DNA of 64,000 bases from Pseudopyrenochaeta lycopersici (GCA_003313425.1 NHZP01000011.1:682001-746000), one strand, 5' to 3'. Positions 34,239 to 45,829 are shown, counted from the stretch's first letter. Notes: a model not told the origin generated them from the letters alone. Program-made: numbers and translations.

Positions 34239-35798
34239 GTACAGATTAAGCATTCACGAATACTCACCACTCCCGGCTCAGTTATCGTCCTTTCAGCCAA
34301 TGTCACGCACGTTTATAGAATTTCCCGAAGGAAACTTAGCATATTTGGTTCCTATTAGTTTCTGTTAAGCAGTCTTTTATTGCTCACTCGCATGGCGTTT
34401 CCTCATGGTTTCTAATGCGAACCCAGGGGTTCCGCGTCTGCTCTGTGCCTCGCCTCCTTGTGGTGTCAATAACATTATAAGGCGAGTAAAACCGTAATCC
34501 TGGCGGTTGAGTCATCTGGTACAGTTTCAGTTTCTTTAAGTTACCGGTTCAACTTACGAGAATGCTTCCCGGGTTCAAGTCATTGCGGACGTAGCAAGTC
34601 TGATCCTATATGTGCATGGTTCCGAGGCCAAGATCTCCATTCATTTCAGTCATCACCTTCTAGAATAAAGTTTTGTTTAACCTGTTGCATTCTGAGAATC
34701 CCTCAAGTCTGAGAATTTCTCAAGTATCGTCTCTTCGATAAATATGATTTTGTGGTCCGGTCATCCGTCGAGTAGTTCAACATCTTAGTAACGTTATTTA
34801 CTGCTATGCTAAAGCCATCAATGCATTCGATTCGAGAGTCATGTCAGCAGCTTGCAGGTATATCTGACATGTGGCAAAGATACCATGGCCATATTCAGCC
34901 TTGAAAATGCCCAGCCATAAGCATGGCCTTAAGACTGAGAGAGACTAAATTAAATATGGATGTGGCGGATGGTCTACCTGAACAAGATAACTCATTGGGG
35001 GCTCAATACCAGAAGGGGTGCAGAACCCGCAAAGGTGAAAAGCTATGCTTCCACATCACCGATGAGGCGCCGATATTGCACGTGATTCTCAACAACGCCA
35101 TGCATATTGCGCTGTTTTTTACTCAAACATCACTCTGACGTCATACCACGCTGGCTAGATATGCAACCCAGTAGCTTAACGACTGAATGGTATTCAGCCT
35201 CCATATTTTAGTCACTAAAGGTTTAAGCTACGCCACTTCCGCCCGCTATCTCGAGCTTGTCACAACCCCAGATTTCCAGCTACCTTACTTCGAATCCCCT
35301 TTGTGAAATCGGAAAACTTGAAGATACGTACTGGAGGGTTGCACAAACTAGGGCCGGCCGGCCAGAATATCGGGAGAAAATCAGATCGGCGCAGAGCCGC
35401 ATATTGTGGGCCGCTAGAAGCTTCTTCACAGTCAAGCTCCACCAAGACGTCGAACCAGTGCTTATGTTCTCCACCCATCTAAACCCTTCCCGTCCAATTC
35501 GCAATAAGTCTGCGACAGCCGGTTGCACACTTATGTCTATCAGTCACGCAAGGACCAACATTGTGCGCTTGAGGAAGTAAGAGTTTTGCTATGTCTGTGC
35601 CATGGAGACTCCACGCGTACGTCACATGGTGGCCTGAGGATCGCCATGGGGAGTTTCTCCATGATTGTGGGTGTCTCCGCTGGAGTTTAAAAGGGCGGAG
35701 ATAGATCTGAACTGCAAAAAAGGAGATAGGACAGCTTTTACGCTCCTTCATCTTGTTCTCGTTGCTAGCCTCGTTTCCCTTGTCGGCCCTTACCCATC
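34239..35798. other. Intergenic region between transposon and MFS gene
   Basis: About 1.5 kb with no supported gene. Frames at 34923-35138 (+) and 35257-35580 (+, 107 codons) have no recognised domain and overlap minus frames. The last 200 bases are the probable MFS promoter. Confidence 0.35.
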
Positions 35799-37751
35799 AT
35801 GGAGGAGAAAGACACCAAAACAATGGAGGTGGACAATACGAAACATGCAGAAGTCGTAGCACCGCGGGATCAGGCTCAATCCGAGATACAGATTGCACCA
35901 CCAGACTACTCGGCACCCAAGGCGAAGACGGAACAGCTTGAGGATGCACGAGGTTGGGAGTCGGAGAATTTGATCCAAGACTTAGAGAAAGAGCTGGAGC
36001 AGAGTAATTACAAGAAGGGAGTATTCGACCTCGAATTCAAGAACCCGAAGCACTTCACTTGGATGCTAGTCGCTTTTGCATCGATGGGTGGCCTTCTATC
36101 AGGATTGGATCAGTCACTCATCTCTGGTGCCAATTTAACGTTGCCCGGAGACCTTGGTCTGTCGGATCAGCAGAACTCTCTTGTGAACGCAGGGATGCCA
36201 CTTGGAGGTGAGATTCAAGAATCGAAGGTTCCTTGGGCACCACACTAACATAAATCCAGCCGTCGCTGGCGCTTTCCTCATTTCTCCATGCAACGAATAC
36301 TTCGGTCGCCGGTGGGCTATTATCATTTCGTGTATACTTTACACCATCGGTGGTGCTCTCGAAGCTGGTAGCATGAACTACGGAATGATTGTTGCTGCCC
36401 GTGTAATCCTGGGAGCCGGTGTCGGTCTTGAAGGCGGTACAGTTCCCGTATACGTCGCGGAGACTGTAGAGAGCAGACTTCGCGGCAATCTGGTGTCACT
36501 GTACCAGTTCAACATCGCTCTTGGAGAGGTTCTTGGCTATGCTGTTGCAGCCATGTTCATCAAAGTACCTGGAAACTGGCGATACATCCTCGGCAGCTCG
36601 CTTGTCTTTTCAACAATCATGGGCATTGGCATACTGTTCATGCCCGAGAGTCCCCGGTATCTCATGCATAAGAAGAAACCCCTCGAAGCTTTCAAAGTTT
36701 GGTGCCGTATTCGCGGAGTTGCTACCCATGAAGCACGTGAGGAGTTCTTTGTTATGAAGATCAGCACTGAAAATGAGGAGGCAGAAGTGGCAGCTGGACG
36801 CACGAACAAGTTTCCGTGGATGGACTTCTTTACCAAACCGCGCGCCCGTCGTGCTATCATTTACGCCAACATCATGATCTTCCTCGGTCAATTTACTGGA
36901 ATTAACGCGATTATGTACTATATGAGCGTGTTGATGTCGCAAGTAGGTTTTAACACCTATGATGCTACCTACATGTCGTTGGTTGGTGGTGGCTCCTTAC
37001 TGCTTGGTACGATTCCCGCAATTTTCCTCATGGAAACGTGTGGTCGACGATTCTGGGCAATTGCCATGTTGCCTGGTTTCTTCTTGGGCTTGGTGCTTGT
37101 CGGCGTAAGCTACCAAATCTCCTCTCTCAGCGCCACGCTCGGAGTGTACCTTGCCGGACTCATCCTCTACATGCTCTTCTTCGGTTCATACGCTGCTTTG
37201 ACGTGGGTTATTCCGTCTGAGGTATACCCCACATACCTTCGTTCTTACGGTATGACGACCTCGACTGGCTGGCTGTTCCTCTCATCCTTCATCGTCACGT
37301 ACAACTTTACCGGTATGCAGAATGCCTTTACCAGGAGTGGCCTAACGCTAGGCTTCTACGGAGGTATTGCAGTCTTCGGATGGTGTAAGTGAATTCCCAA
37401 CACACTCTAGCTTGTCACTTCACATTGGGCGAAAGTACTTGGGCAACTTTCAACTTCTGCTTGACAGTTGAAAGAAGCACGAAGTACTTGATGCTTATTC
37501 GTATGAGATTCATGCTCCACCCCCATTCGCATGGATAATGACTGACAGTACCACCATCTATAGTTTACCAAATCTTCTTCATGCCCGAGACTAAGGATTT
37601 GACGCTTGAACAAATCGATCAACTTTTCCAAATGCCGACAAGACAACTCGTGAGGCAGAATGCAAAGAACTCCTGGGAGGTTACGAATGATTTGCTTCAT
37701 TTTAGGTTCAGAAAGGTATTCATTGAGAATAACCAAAGGCGTTATGAGTAA
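35799..37751 (+). CDS. MFS sugar (hexose/polyol/inositol-type) transporter
   Basis: Three exons (35799-36207, 36260-37384, 37564-37751) join in frame to 573 residues; both introns have clear signals (GTGAGA...CTAAC...CAG and GTAAGT...CTGAC...TAG). The protein has a hydrophilic N-terminal tail of about 80 residues followed by 12 likely membrane helices. Sugar-porter motifs are present: GRRWAI after the second helix, LRGNLVSLYQFNIALGE, PESPRYLM at the end of the first half, GQFTGINAIMYY in helix 7, and PETKDLTLEQID at the C terminus. The family carries monosaccharides, polyols or quinate with protons across the plasma membrane; the substrate cannot be read from sequence. It is the last clearly intact core-type gene before the repeat-rich region. 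Confidence 0.9.
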
Positions 37752-39516
37752 GAAAAGGCTTTGGGACGGTGTGCCTTAGAGAATTCATCGCACTTACTAT
37801 CACGACTTGTACTCAAGCTGAACCCTACGGATCATACTTCTAGAAAGTTTCTTGAATATCAGAACTACGAAATTTCAACTTTTCTGATAGCGATTGTGTG
37901 CCTGAAGAAACCGAGAGGCATTGCTCGCTTTAAAACCGCTTAGTTCATCAACAAAACCACACATACTGGTAGATGTCTCAACAAAACTCTCCATTCAAAA
38001 AAAGTTTCGCGAGGTTGCTCACCGTAGTCTTGAAAGAGGAGCAATGTTGCTATACCGTGGACGTTACATATGGCCCAATCCTTTGTATTGAAGTGCTTAT
38101 TACGGCTACTTCAATATCTGAATCTATCTACAAAGACCTGGCTAGGCTTTAGACAGCTGATCCTAACATCCTCCTATATCGCCAAGAACGGCAAGATTGT
38201 TGCTGCATGACGTAGTGGTTTTCAAGGTCCACCCTACAAAGTGGATCCTCCAAGAAATTGCACTAGTCTTGATATGATCACCAACAATAGCTTCGAAATG
38301 TACGATCAGGCCTCCTGAATCGTAAGCCTTTCGTGTGGCTTGAACAATTGTTCCGGACCGAAGGCAGGTGTACCGAGACGCTCCGATGAACAGCCAGTCT
38401 CGCCGGATGAGGAGCGCAAGGCTTCCTGACATCAGAGCGCACTGCAGGCACTGCCACCACATTGCAGGGCCCAAATCTAAAAGTTTAGCGTATTAAGAGT
38501 GTGAACGACTTGCATATTGCCAGCAGCCGTTCCATCGAGGTGGCGGTCGGTCACCGGAGGTAAATCTCCGTCCAAACGAGTACGACAGCGTGTATAATCT
38601 TGAGTCGAATGGGCTGAACTTCGGGGATAAAAAAAAGCAATCCTGTGCTATGGTTCTCCACAATGTGCAAGAGTCAAGGACACGAAGATGTCCGAAGTGG
38701 CTTCTTCGTAAATGGTCAAGTCAAGTCTGTTAATTCCGGCTCACATAAGGTGCCAGGATGGCATCAAGACTGAGGTCGGATTAAAGCGCACAGAAGCTGA
38801 CATCTTGAGCAAATGCTGTCATTGTGCATTGAACCGTATGTACGAGGGGTGGGTAGTTTGTGGCTTGCGATACTGCAGCTAGACCCTCGACAAATGGATC
38901 TCGATATGAATGCTCACAATAGACATTGTAATATACTCGCTGTTATCTGACAGCCGAGCCATTTGCATGCATACATGATGATCTCTTCGTTCATTGCTGC
39001 AGCAGTAGCTCGGCTATTATGCGGTGTAGGGTCGGCGGTATTGGACGCTTCGCGTCGGTACAAGTGAGACAGATTGTCGGTATGGAACTTGGTGGGGGTG
39101 TGGCAGATTAGATAGGCCAGAGTTGACATTGGGACAAAGACAAAATGCTAAGATGAATTGCTATGGCAGGGTCGGTTGTAAGGCCTGCAATGTTCTGTAG
39201 GCTTACGAGCATGATTCGTTCCTTACTCAGGTCGTGCCGCAAGCGCAGCTGCGATCGCATGGCCCAGTACGTATTAGAGACCCAGGCCAAAGTGGTTTGC
39301 TCCATTGATCGTGTTCCAATACAGTCGTTAGCGAAACCGGCTTCACCTCTAAACGCGCTGCTAGAATTTCCCCGCCACGCTCGGCAGCCGCCTTACCAAA
39401 CTAAGCTAAGCTTTAAACAGTGGTGGTACTTGTGGCTTCATTAAGTGGCGATCGCGTGAGCTGCGCCGCATGTACCTCTACTTTCGTACTATCTATTGAA
39501 CTTGAAAACATCTACA
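37752..39516. other. Gene-free stretch leading into the repeat region
   Basis: About 1.8 kb with only scattered frames of 60-103 codons (for example 38163-38474 minus, starting MGPAMWWQCLQCAL). None carries a recognised domain; an eroded gene cannot be excluded for the 38.1-38.5 kb minus frame. Confidence 0.3.
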
Positions 39517-39560
39517 AAGGGCATGGCCGGTGCGGATCGGCCGTCCTCCCTGCTAGCGTG
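39517..39560 (+). repeat. Left copy of 44-bp inverted repeat flanking the HET-NACHT-WD40 relic
   Basis: Begins AAGGGCATGGCCGGTGCGG and ends CCCTGCTAGCGTG. It matches the reverse complement of 41856-41899 at 41 of 44 positions. No matching target duplication is apparent outside the pair. Confidence 0.8.
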
Positions 39561-39796
39561 ATCTGTCTGTTCGTCTGCTTCTGACGAGACATAAGCGTGG
39601 CAAATCTCCACAGGTAGTTCCATTACCAGCTAGCGTTCCCGATTTAGAGGATTTTTGAAGCTTCGCCGTGGTAAATAACTTACCTGACTATATATTCACG
39701 CCTATCCTCAGACTCCTCGATGAAATAGAGATAAAATAGAAATATGAAGTATAAAATTATCAAGTTAGTTACTTCTATATAAACGGCCCAAAGTTC

Positions 39797-41454
39797 CTAA
39801 GATTCGCCAAACTCAACATTGCATATCCATACCTTTCCAGATCCGACACCGATGCCAATCATCTTCCCTAACACGGCCGAATATGACGGCCGATGCTCTG
39901 AGGGTAGCCACAGCATATTATCTGAATTAAATGTTATCCATGCTCCATCTGAACTCAAAGCACCGCCTTGGTTTCCAGGATTTTGAGGGCCCTTAACAGT
40001 CACTGTTATACTTGAAACCGATGATGCACTAATAGCGATGGCACCAATTTCAGTGTGAAGATATGAGCCAGTGGTGTCAAATGATAATGTTGAAAAGTGC
40101 CTTGCCGGTGTTGAGTATCTGCAGGCACTCGCCACTGCTCGCATCCCAGATCTTGACCGTCCTGTCCGACGACGCCGACGCCAGCCGTGTCGAGTCGTGG
40201 GAGAAGGCGACCGACCTGACCGAATCGATATGACCCTCAAGGGTCTGCAGGCAGGCACTCCATTTATCTCCCATAGCTAGCTTTATCATGACCCACCTTG
40301 GCTCCTCCTCCTTAAAAAGACCCCTTATAAGGCTGTAAGCTGGACTAAATATAAGTGCGGACGAATATGCCTGAAGTAGACTATTTTCTATTGCCTACTT
40401 GTGATACATGATAAATCGACGCGCATCTTGAACTAGCTTGAGTAATGCAGATGCATCTACTCTCTTCTACCTTTTGTTAGCATGTAGTATATATAGATAA
40501 AATTACTAATCTAAATATTACCTGGACTAAAGCTTCAAGTTTCGTCATTAAAACTACACTATCTAACATGCTTCTGTAGAGGCTAAGAGCCTCTAACTAG
40601 TAAAGGTATTTCTTTCTTACGAATTCGACACAGCACCTCTATCTTGCAGGCTAACTGCGTAGCTTGCTAAAGAGTTGGGATCTAAGTCGTAGAGGTGATC
40701 GACCTAGTAAATACACAGGTAGCGCGACACTGCTAGCGGGTCTAGGTCCGGCTGTTTAACCCGCTCAATAGGATATCCTAACGCACGTAAGCCGTACATA
40801 TCTCGCCATAATATCCTAGACATAACCTAGAGAGATCTTAAGAAGATTACGTAGTAGGTCTCTTCCTTTCTAGACAGAAAGATTTTATTAAATACCTTTG
40901 TAAATAAATAGTCCTTTACAGACTAGTGTATAAAATAGATAGTATCTTCCTAAATAGTAAGGAACAAGCTATAATAGATAACAATCTCCTGTAACAACTC
41001 TAGATTATTAGTCATGCCTTTAGCCATCTTAATAAGAGATGTTAGCTCTCTAAGTGTAATAGGTTAGAATACAATCGCGATTAAGGCTAGTATCCGCTTA
41101 CAGAGGTTAGCATTATCTAAGTTACATATTTACTCTATCATTCGCTCGTAGAGAGAGTTAAGTCTAGGTAGGAATACGTTTAGCTTAGCAGGGATATTCC
41201 ATCGTAAGGTCTTCTTAAGATTTTAACAGACTAAAGCTACCCAGAGGAAAGTGTTATTCGCATTTCTAAACAGATAAGCTCTTGTCGTACCCGGCCTTGC
41301 TCTGTCCCGTGCCATCTATTATATCCTGGAAGGTGACCTCTTGGTCATCCTTCTAAGTATGCGAAAGAATCGCATAGGGAGGGATTGTATCGTCGCCTTC
41401 TAAGTCCTTCGTGAGGCTAAACTCCCTAGTGTGGCTACGTTGCAGAAGACGCAT
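39797..41454 (-). pseudogene. RIP-degraded HET-NACHT-WD40 (HNWD) incompatibility receptor relic
   Basis: Read on the minus strand. The start (41454) encodes MRLLQRSHTREFSLTKD and PPYAILSHT, the opening of a HET domain, but the frame soon hits a stop where the invariant Trp of SHTW should be. At about 41,275 the text jumps to the late NACHT region (NNTFLWVALVC, LYERMIE, PITLRELTSL), so the rest of HET and the NACHT P-loop are deleted. The frame then runs about 650 bases with many stops replacing CAA/CAG/TGG. A linker (FSPAYSLIRGLFKEEEPRWV) leads to one WD40 repeat (VRSVAFSHDSTRLASASSDR) and, after a frameshift near 40,080, the C-terminal cap (SSDGAWITFNSDNMLWLPSE). HNWD proteins include HET-D, HET-E and HET-R of Podospora, which trigger cell death in heterokaryon incompatibility. 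This copy is dead. Confidence 0.87.
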
Positions 41455-41855
41455 TGCTTCGCGTGGAGTTTGAACGGGCGCATGCGGTAGGAATAGAATA
41501 TCGAAGGCTCAAAGGCGGCAGCCTAGCTGAAGGGATGAGCACGGCAACTCGCTCGTCTGTTGAAAATAGCAGTCCTACCTATTGAGGTTAGCGAGCATAC
41601 AGAGAGATAGGAAGCTGAGCTATACTAAAGAATCGCATCTGAAAGCGAGACAACGCAAGAGTGCTGTGTGCTGATCCCTGTTGCGCCTTGCCATGTCCCT
41701 AGTTTTGTGAGGAGGGAGTTAGAACGAGCTCAGCTCGAGGCGGGGTGCGGCTGATTGCACAGCCCACTGGGTGGCACGGTAAGGCTGAGATGGTGCGGTT
41801 TTGTAGGCAACTAGACTGAATATGATTACCGGTATATCTTGAAAAGTGGGACGAA

Positions 41856-41899
41856 CACCCTAGCAGGGAGGACGGCCTACCCGCACCGGCCATGCCCTT
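41856..41899 (-). repeat. Right copy of 44-bp inverted repeat
   Basis: Starts CACCCTAGCAGGGAGGAC and ends CCGGCCATGCCCTT, the inverted partner of 39517-39560. The pair encloses about 2.3 kb, almost exactly the receptor relic. Confidence 0.8.
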
Positions 41900-42048
41900 G
41901 TGCGCGGGGCGTGTTGAGCATGGCGTTAGATATGCGATCAGCAGGTCTCATGGTTGGCTTCTGAACTGGAGCAGATGCTTGATAGCAGAATGTACATAGC
42001 TGGCGCATCGTAACGGCCCATACCCACAGGGTGCATGGCCTTAATAGA

Positions 42049-42090
<42 letters not shown>

Positions 42091-42276
42091 ACGCGGGGCG
42101 TTAAATTTTTCGGCATACACAATAACAGAGGCTAAGTTTTGGATGGTTGCCACCGAGAGCATACGATGCGTTGTGGTGGGCGCCAAGAGCTTTCACGCAC
42201 AGCCTTCAGCCGCGACAATGTTAGACGCAGATGCATGGGAGATCCGAACTGATGCTGGTCCCACTACGGGAACTAA
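41900..42276. other. Spacer with microsatellite
   Basis: No gene supported. A pure (AC)19 run occupies 42051-42088; open frames through it simply translate the dinucleotide repeat. Confidence 0.5.
42051..42088. repeat. (AC)19 microsatellite
   Basis: Uninterrupted AC dinucleotides over 38 bases. It is likely length-polymorphic between strains. Confidence 0.95.
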
Positions 42277-42582
42277 GGGCCTGTTCTCTGAACTGGAGGA
42301 TCCAGCTCCAGTTTGGCAGAAAAGTGGCAGAATCAAGCGCTCACGTGCCCAAACTGAAGGCTCCAGTTTCCCACCCGGAGGTAAAAGCTCCAGTTTCAAA
42401 CTGGAGCCTTGGCGGCTGAAAATGGTTAAAGCCTTACCATTGATGGAAGGAATAGACGCTAGAAACTGGACCTCCAGTTTGCTTCTGACCGCCTTCAAAC
42501 AAGGTAAGTGTATGTCTAGGGAGCAGGCCCTAGGCCTAATAAAGCCTTAAACTGGTGCCTCCAGCGCGAAGAGAACAGGCCC
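42277..42582. mobile_element. Short PIF/Harbinger-like element (MITE), copy 1
   Basis: 306 bp with terminal inverted repeats GGGCCTGTTCTC...GAGAACAGGCCC, flanked on both sides by TAA (42274-42276, 42583-42585), a TWA-type 3-bp duplication typical of PIF/Harbinger transposons. The interior holds several copies of CTCCAGTTT and its complement AAACTGGAG on both strands, which look like subterminal protein-binding repeats. It has no transposase and must be mobilised in trans. A longer relative lies at 57722-58397. Confidence 0.8.
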
Positions 42583-42626
42583 TAAAATGAGACCCACAGC
42601 TTGTAGGGCCGATGGAGATACATCCT

Positions 42627-43430
42627 TCAGGTTTCTGCTAAACTCATCATTTTTATTGGCGCCAGTTGCTCCCTATGTTGCAGACACACTTTTATCTCAT
42701 CCTTACATGCCGGCCCATGCACCGTCACACCCCATCGATAGATCTCATTAATCCATTCCACCAACACTCTTATATTATGGACACTCACCTCGCAATCCCC
42801 ACCGCGCAGCCGCTCCATTGTACACCTAGCCTAGTCTCCTTCCCCCGTAGTAACAGGCTTGAGCACCCAGAGCGAGTAGGTACTACTAACAAAGGTGAGT
42901 CTGAAGTGGCGGCTCTTAGCAGCAGAAGTAGGGGTCTAGGCGATAGAGTCCTTAAGATCGTGCGATTAGAGAGCGTTTTAATGCAAGCAGAATCTATTAT
43001 AGAGGGCGATAGATCCAGCAGCAGCGACCTGCTTAATTGCGACATCGTCGGGCTCGCTGTTGCGCTTAAATTTAATAGTAAAGTATAGACATGGAACGAT
43101 CTTCTTTATATACGTAATGTCCTCTACCTGCGATCTCCAATCCTTGTTGAAACCTCGAAGCGATAACCAGTATAAGCAGTCCAGCCTAATATTCCAGCTC
43201 CAATCAACCCCCTCCTCAATCACCTTCGGCAGTTTGACCCAGTGATTAGAAGGATCAAGTGCAAGGGAGGGGTTCACCAGGCGTTGGATACAGAACCGGC
43301 CGTCTTCGGCGGCGTAGCCAGCGCGCCGTGGACCTTTCAAAAGGTTTTCCTTTGCGAAGGTCGCGTACTCATCTTTGCAGAGTTTCTGCCGCATTATCTC
43401 TGTGTATTCGTCCGCAACCGCTTAGAGCTC
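42627..43430 (-). pseudogene. Relic of a fungal protein with PD-(D/E)XK nuclease-like features
   Basis: One minus-strand frame is readable for about 260 codons, interrupted only by stops. Readable blocks: AVADEYTEIMRQKLCKDEY, HWVKLPKVIEEGVDWSWN, IRLDCLYWLSLRGFN, CLYFTIKFKRN, QVAAAGSIALYNRF, RLTFVSSTYSLWVLKP, and VEWINEIYRWGVTVHGPAC. Stops occur between blocks where Gln or Trp codons would fit (for example NGEL*AVADE, GEGD*ARC). From memory the family is an uncharacterised fungal protein whose core usually reads xLTxEFKK; here the Glu is Lys (AAA), a G-to-A change that RIP could cause. The nuclease-fold idea is inference from the E-x-K pattern and order of elements. No start codon or promoter can be assigned. 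Confidence 0.5.
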
Positions 43431-44229
43431 CCCATTGCTTATGTCCATCCAGATAGATCTCCCTTTATTATAACTAGTTACAGTATAAGAAACTGTCTAT
43501 TCTATTAAGACTTGCGCCAAGTACGCTACAGTATTATAGTTCTTATACTAAGAGACGTTACCTTCTTTGGTCCGTTTGCGGTTGTTACAATCCGCTTGCA
43601 GACTAGTTGCTCTCCGCGATCTTATTTATGCGCCCGCATCACGCAACGGGATTAGCCTCTCCTCTAAGTTTACTTTAATTTTGTACCCTTCCTATTTGTT
43701 TCCTCATCGTTTTAAAAGAACACACCTCTCGTGTTCTTACACTAAAGTATCTCTTATCTTATTAAAGTGTCTTCCACGATGGAATCTAAAGCAGCTTGCT
43801 CTCAAACTCGTAATCAGGGGCTACCCACTATTAACAGTCTAGTCGTGGCAGGTGCTACTAGTCCTAAGCAGGGATCTCAATATCCGTATTAACAACACTC
43901 ACCGTCCTAAGCGGGATCTACCTAAACGATTCGCCAACCTAATAGCGTGTGGATAAAAAATTGTTACGCTATATAGAACTGCACTTAAATTTTTATAGTT
44001 CTGAACAGAGCTGTAATTAAAAACGTCACAGTAGGATTAAGATTAAGGCAATTGTTAGGACAAGTGTGTAGCAATTTCCTTCTTCGTGTTTTAGCGGATT
44101 ATGGGGATATTTAGGAAATCTCGTACCGCACTACATGCTAGAACTTGGTAGATGTTAGGTACCCTAAGCAGACGAATTAACAATAGAAAGAGCAAGAGGA
44201 AGAGGAAGATTGGGAGATAGTGTAATTAG
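43431..44229. other. AT-rich decayed DNA
   Basis: No supported gene. AT-rich, stop-dense in all frames, likely RIP-mutated sequence. It may include the lost 5' part of the hAT element that follows. Confidence 0.35.
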
Positions 44230-44612
44230 TTCACGACCATGCTATCAACAATAGACACAACGTCCTTAAGGCTTACTACAAACAGTTGTGGAGCAGGAAA
44301 GTCGATCCGTGATGGGCACGTTAAGTACTATCTCGCCGCCGCAATCTATGAAGAGGGTTCTATTATTGCTATAATCGCCGTCGAGTGTGAGGACCTAGTG
44401 GGTAGCCGGCAGAGGTTCGCGGACGTTAAAATTCACGCCTCGCGCGTATGGCTAGAGATATCCTCTACATTCCACCCATGAGTAATGAGACGGAGTGTAT
44501 CTTTAGCCTCGCTGGTCTGTTACTTAACGACCAGAGGCTTCGTATGAGCGTAGAGGTGATAAAGGCGAGCGAGCGGCTTGCTCACTTGGATGGGCAAGGC
44601 TTGTTTGCAGCA
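44230..44612 (+). pseudogene. hAT-family transposase C-terminal remnant
   Basis: From about 44448 the plus strand encodes MARDILYIPPMSNETECIF followed by SLAGLLLNDQRLRMSVEVIK, the hAT dimerisation domain that ends hAT transposases (usual form: IPPMSxExERxFSxAGxxxxxxRxxMxxxxxxA). A preceding patch (HAINNRHNVLKAYYKQLW) may belong to the same gene in another frame. The zinc finger and DDE parts upstream are not readable. No terminal repeats were identified. Confidence 0.7.
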
Positions 44613-45119
44613 GGAGCTCCTATGAAGGCCTCCAGGGCAGCGGGCAGCGTAGGCAACGGCGAGGGTAATCGCGTGGATAGGAGATGCCTACGCAGGGTGC
44701 GACGTAGGTGAGCTCGAGCTTCTCGGTGGCCTTGAGCAAGGACTTTGACAAGTTTTCTAACACTAGAATTGTGACAATAGCTAGCTGTGATCGCGACGGG
44801 TAATTTGGCATGCTTTATGAGCGTTTGGAGTGCATGGGCATTGAGTAGCGCTTTGTGGGAAGTTATTATCTGATTGCAGCTTGAAATGACGATTTCTGAG
44901 CTCGGTGGCCCATGCATGCGTATATAACTTTCCTGCAACAGCGATCAGCTGATGAGAATATATTAATTTTTGACTATTTGATGCATGAACCACGGGAGAT
45001 GTTTAGATCCCAGAATTTTTTAAGTGGCTGGCAAGCAAATAGCCAGTGAAATGACCCTATAAGACTATATAATGCTTCTACAATTACAGGACTATAAGTA
45101 GACTATGTTTTTACTTTAA
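44613..45119. other. Spacer between transposon relics
   Basis: About 500 bases, no supported gene. A minus frame at 44582-44938 lies antisense to and downstream of the hAT remnant and has no domain. Confidence 0.35.
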
Positions 45120-45299
45120 GGAAATTGTTATTTGCGCTTCTGGCGATTGCGTACGGCTTTAGTTAGGCGATCTTTAAGACGGTCTTGAAGGGTAGAATAA
45201 GGGACAGCGAACAGCGCAGCTGCTTTAATAAGCATTAGAAACTTGATTTTTCTGAATTGCTGATATAGCTAGGTCCATTTGACCTTGTTTTTGAGACAT
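45120..45299 (-). pseudogene. Pogo/Fot1 transposase N-terminal fragment (psq HTH)
   Basis: The ATG at 45299 starts MSQKQGQMDLAISAIQKNQV; after a stop and one-base shift the text continues KAAALFAVPYSTLQDRLKDR, the pipsqueak-type helix-turn-helix of fungal pogo-like transposases. Nothing recognisable follows. It lies head-to-tail next to a second, different pogo fragment, so one probably inserted into or beside the other. Confidence 0.65.
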
Positions 45300-45362
45300 T
45301 TTAAGCTATTGTGGAGATGTTGTTGCTGCTTGAACGCGCTGGGACGCGTCAATTTTGGTGGG

Positions 45363-45795
45363 GCTCATGGATGACTGGTTTGCTGGAATAGCTCGAAGTA
45401 GAGGCTATACTTGAAGGCTGAATCAGCGTTGAAGCGGCTGCGATCAAGGGTGGATGCCCAGTGTGAGATGCGGTGGATGTCATGGCGGGCGATGAAGCGA
45501 TCAACCCAGTTTTTGCTTGCTGGCCTTCCTGCAATTTGGCTTGCAAAATTCCGAATCATTTGCCTAGAAGGGGGTAATGCACGCTTGCAAAGCTTATAGA
45601 TATAAAGTATAAGCTCAGATTCTTGCGTGGTGTTGAGTAACTTGCTGTTTTCAATTTTAGATGCATTGCTTTGAGTATTGCCTCGGTGGCGACGCGACAA
45701 GGTTGACCGGTCAACACCATGCTTTTTTGCAACTTCTATATAGCTAAAGACTCTCCAAGCTGCAAGGATTCTAGAGCAGCAAGCGCTTCCTCCAT
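45363..45795 (-). pseudogene. Tc5/pogo-type transposase N-terminal fragment
   Basis: The ATG at 45795 reads MEEALAALESLQLGES, shifts frame, then YIEVAKKHGVDRSTLSRRHRG, ELILYIYKLCKRALPPSRQM, NWVDRFIARHDIHRISHW and YSLYFELFQQ. These are the HTH and CENP-B DNA-binding parts of DDE_1 transposases. The sequence ends abruptly at about 45,365 before any catalytic residue. A GACGCGTC palindrome occurs at both ends (near 45,344 and 45,824), possibly the remains of terminal repeats. Confidence 0.75.
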
Positions 45796-45829
45796 ATCTG
45801 CTATATTAGTGGTGTTGTGACGCGTCAAA

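Noticed and set aside
34561..34600. tRNA gene suggested by GGGTTCAAGTC (B-box-like)
   Set aside because: No matching A box, acceptor stem or cloverleaf could be found around it.
42035..42550. 171-codon plus frame containing a His-Thr run
   Set aside because: It translates the (AC)19 microsatellite and then the non-coding Harbinger-like element.
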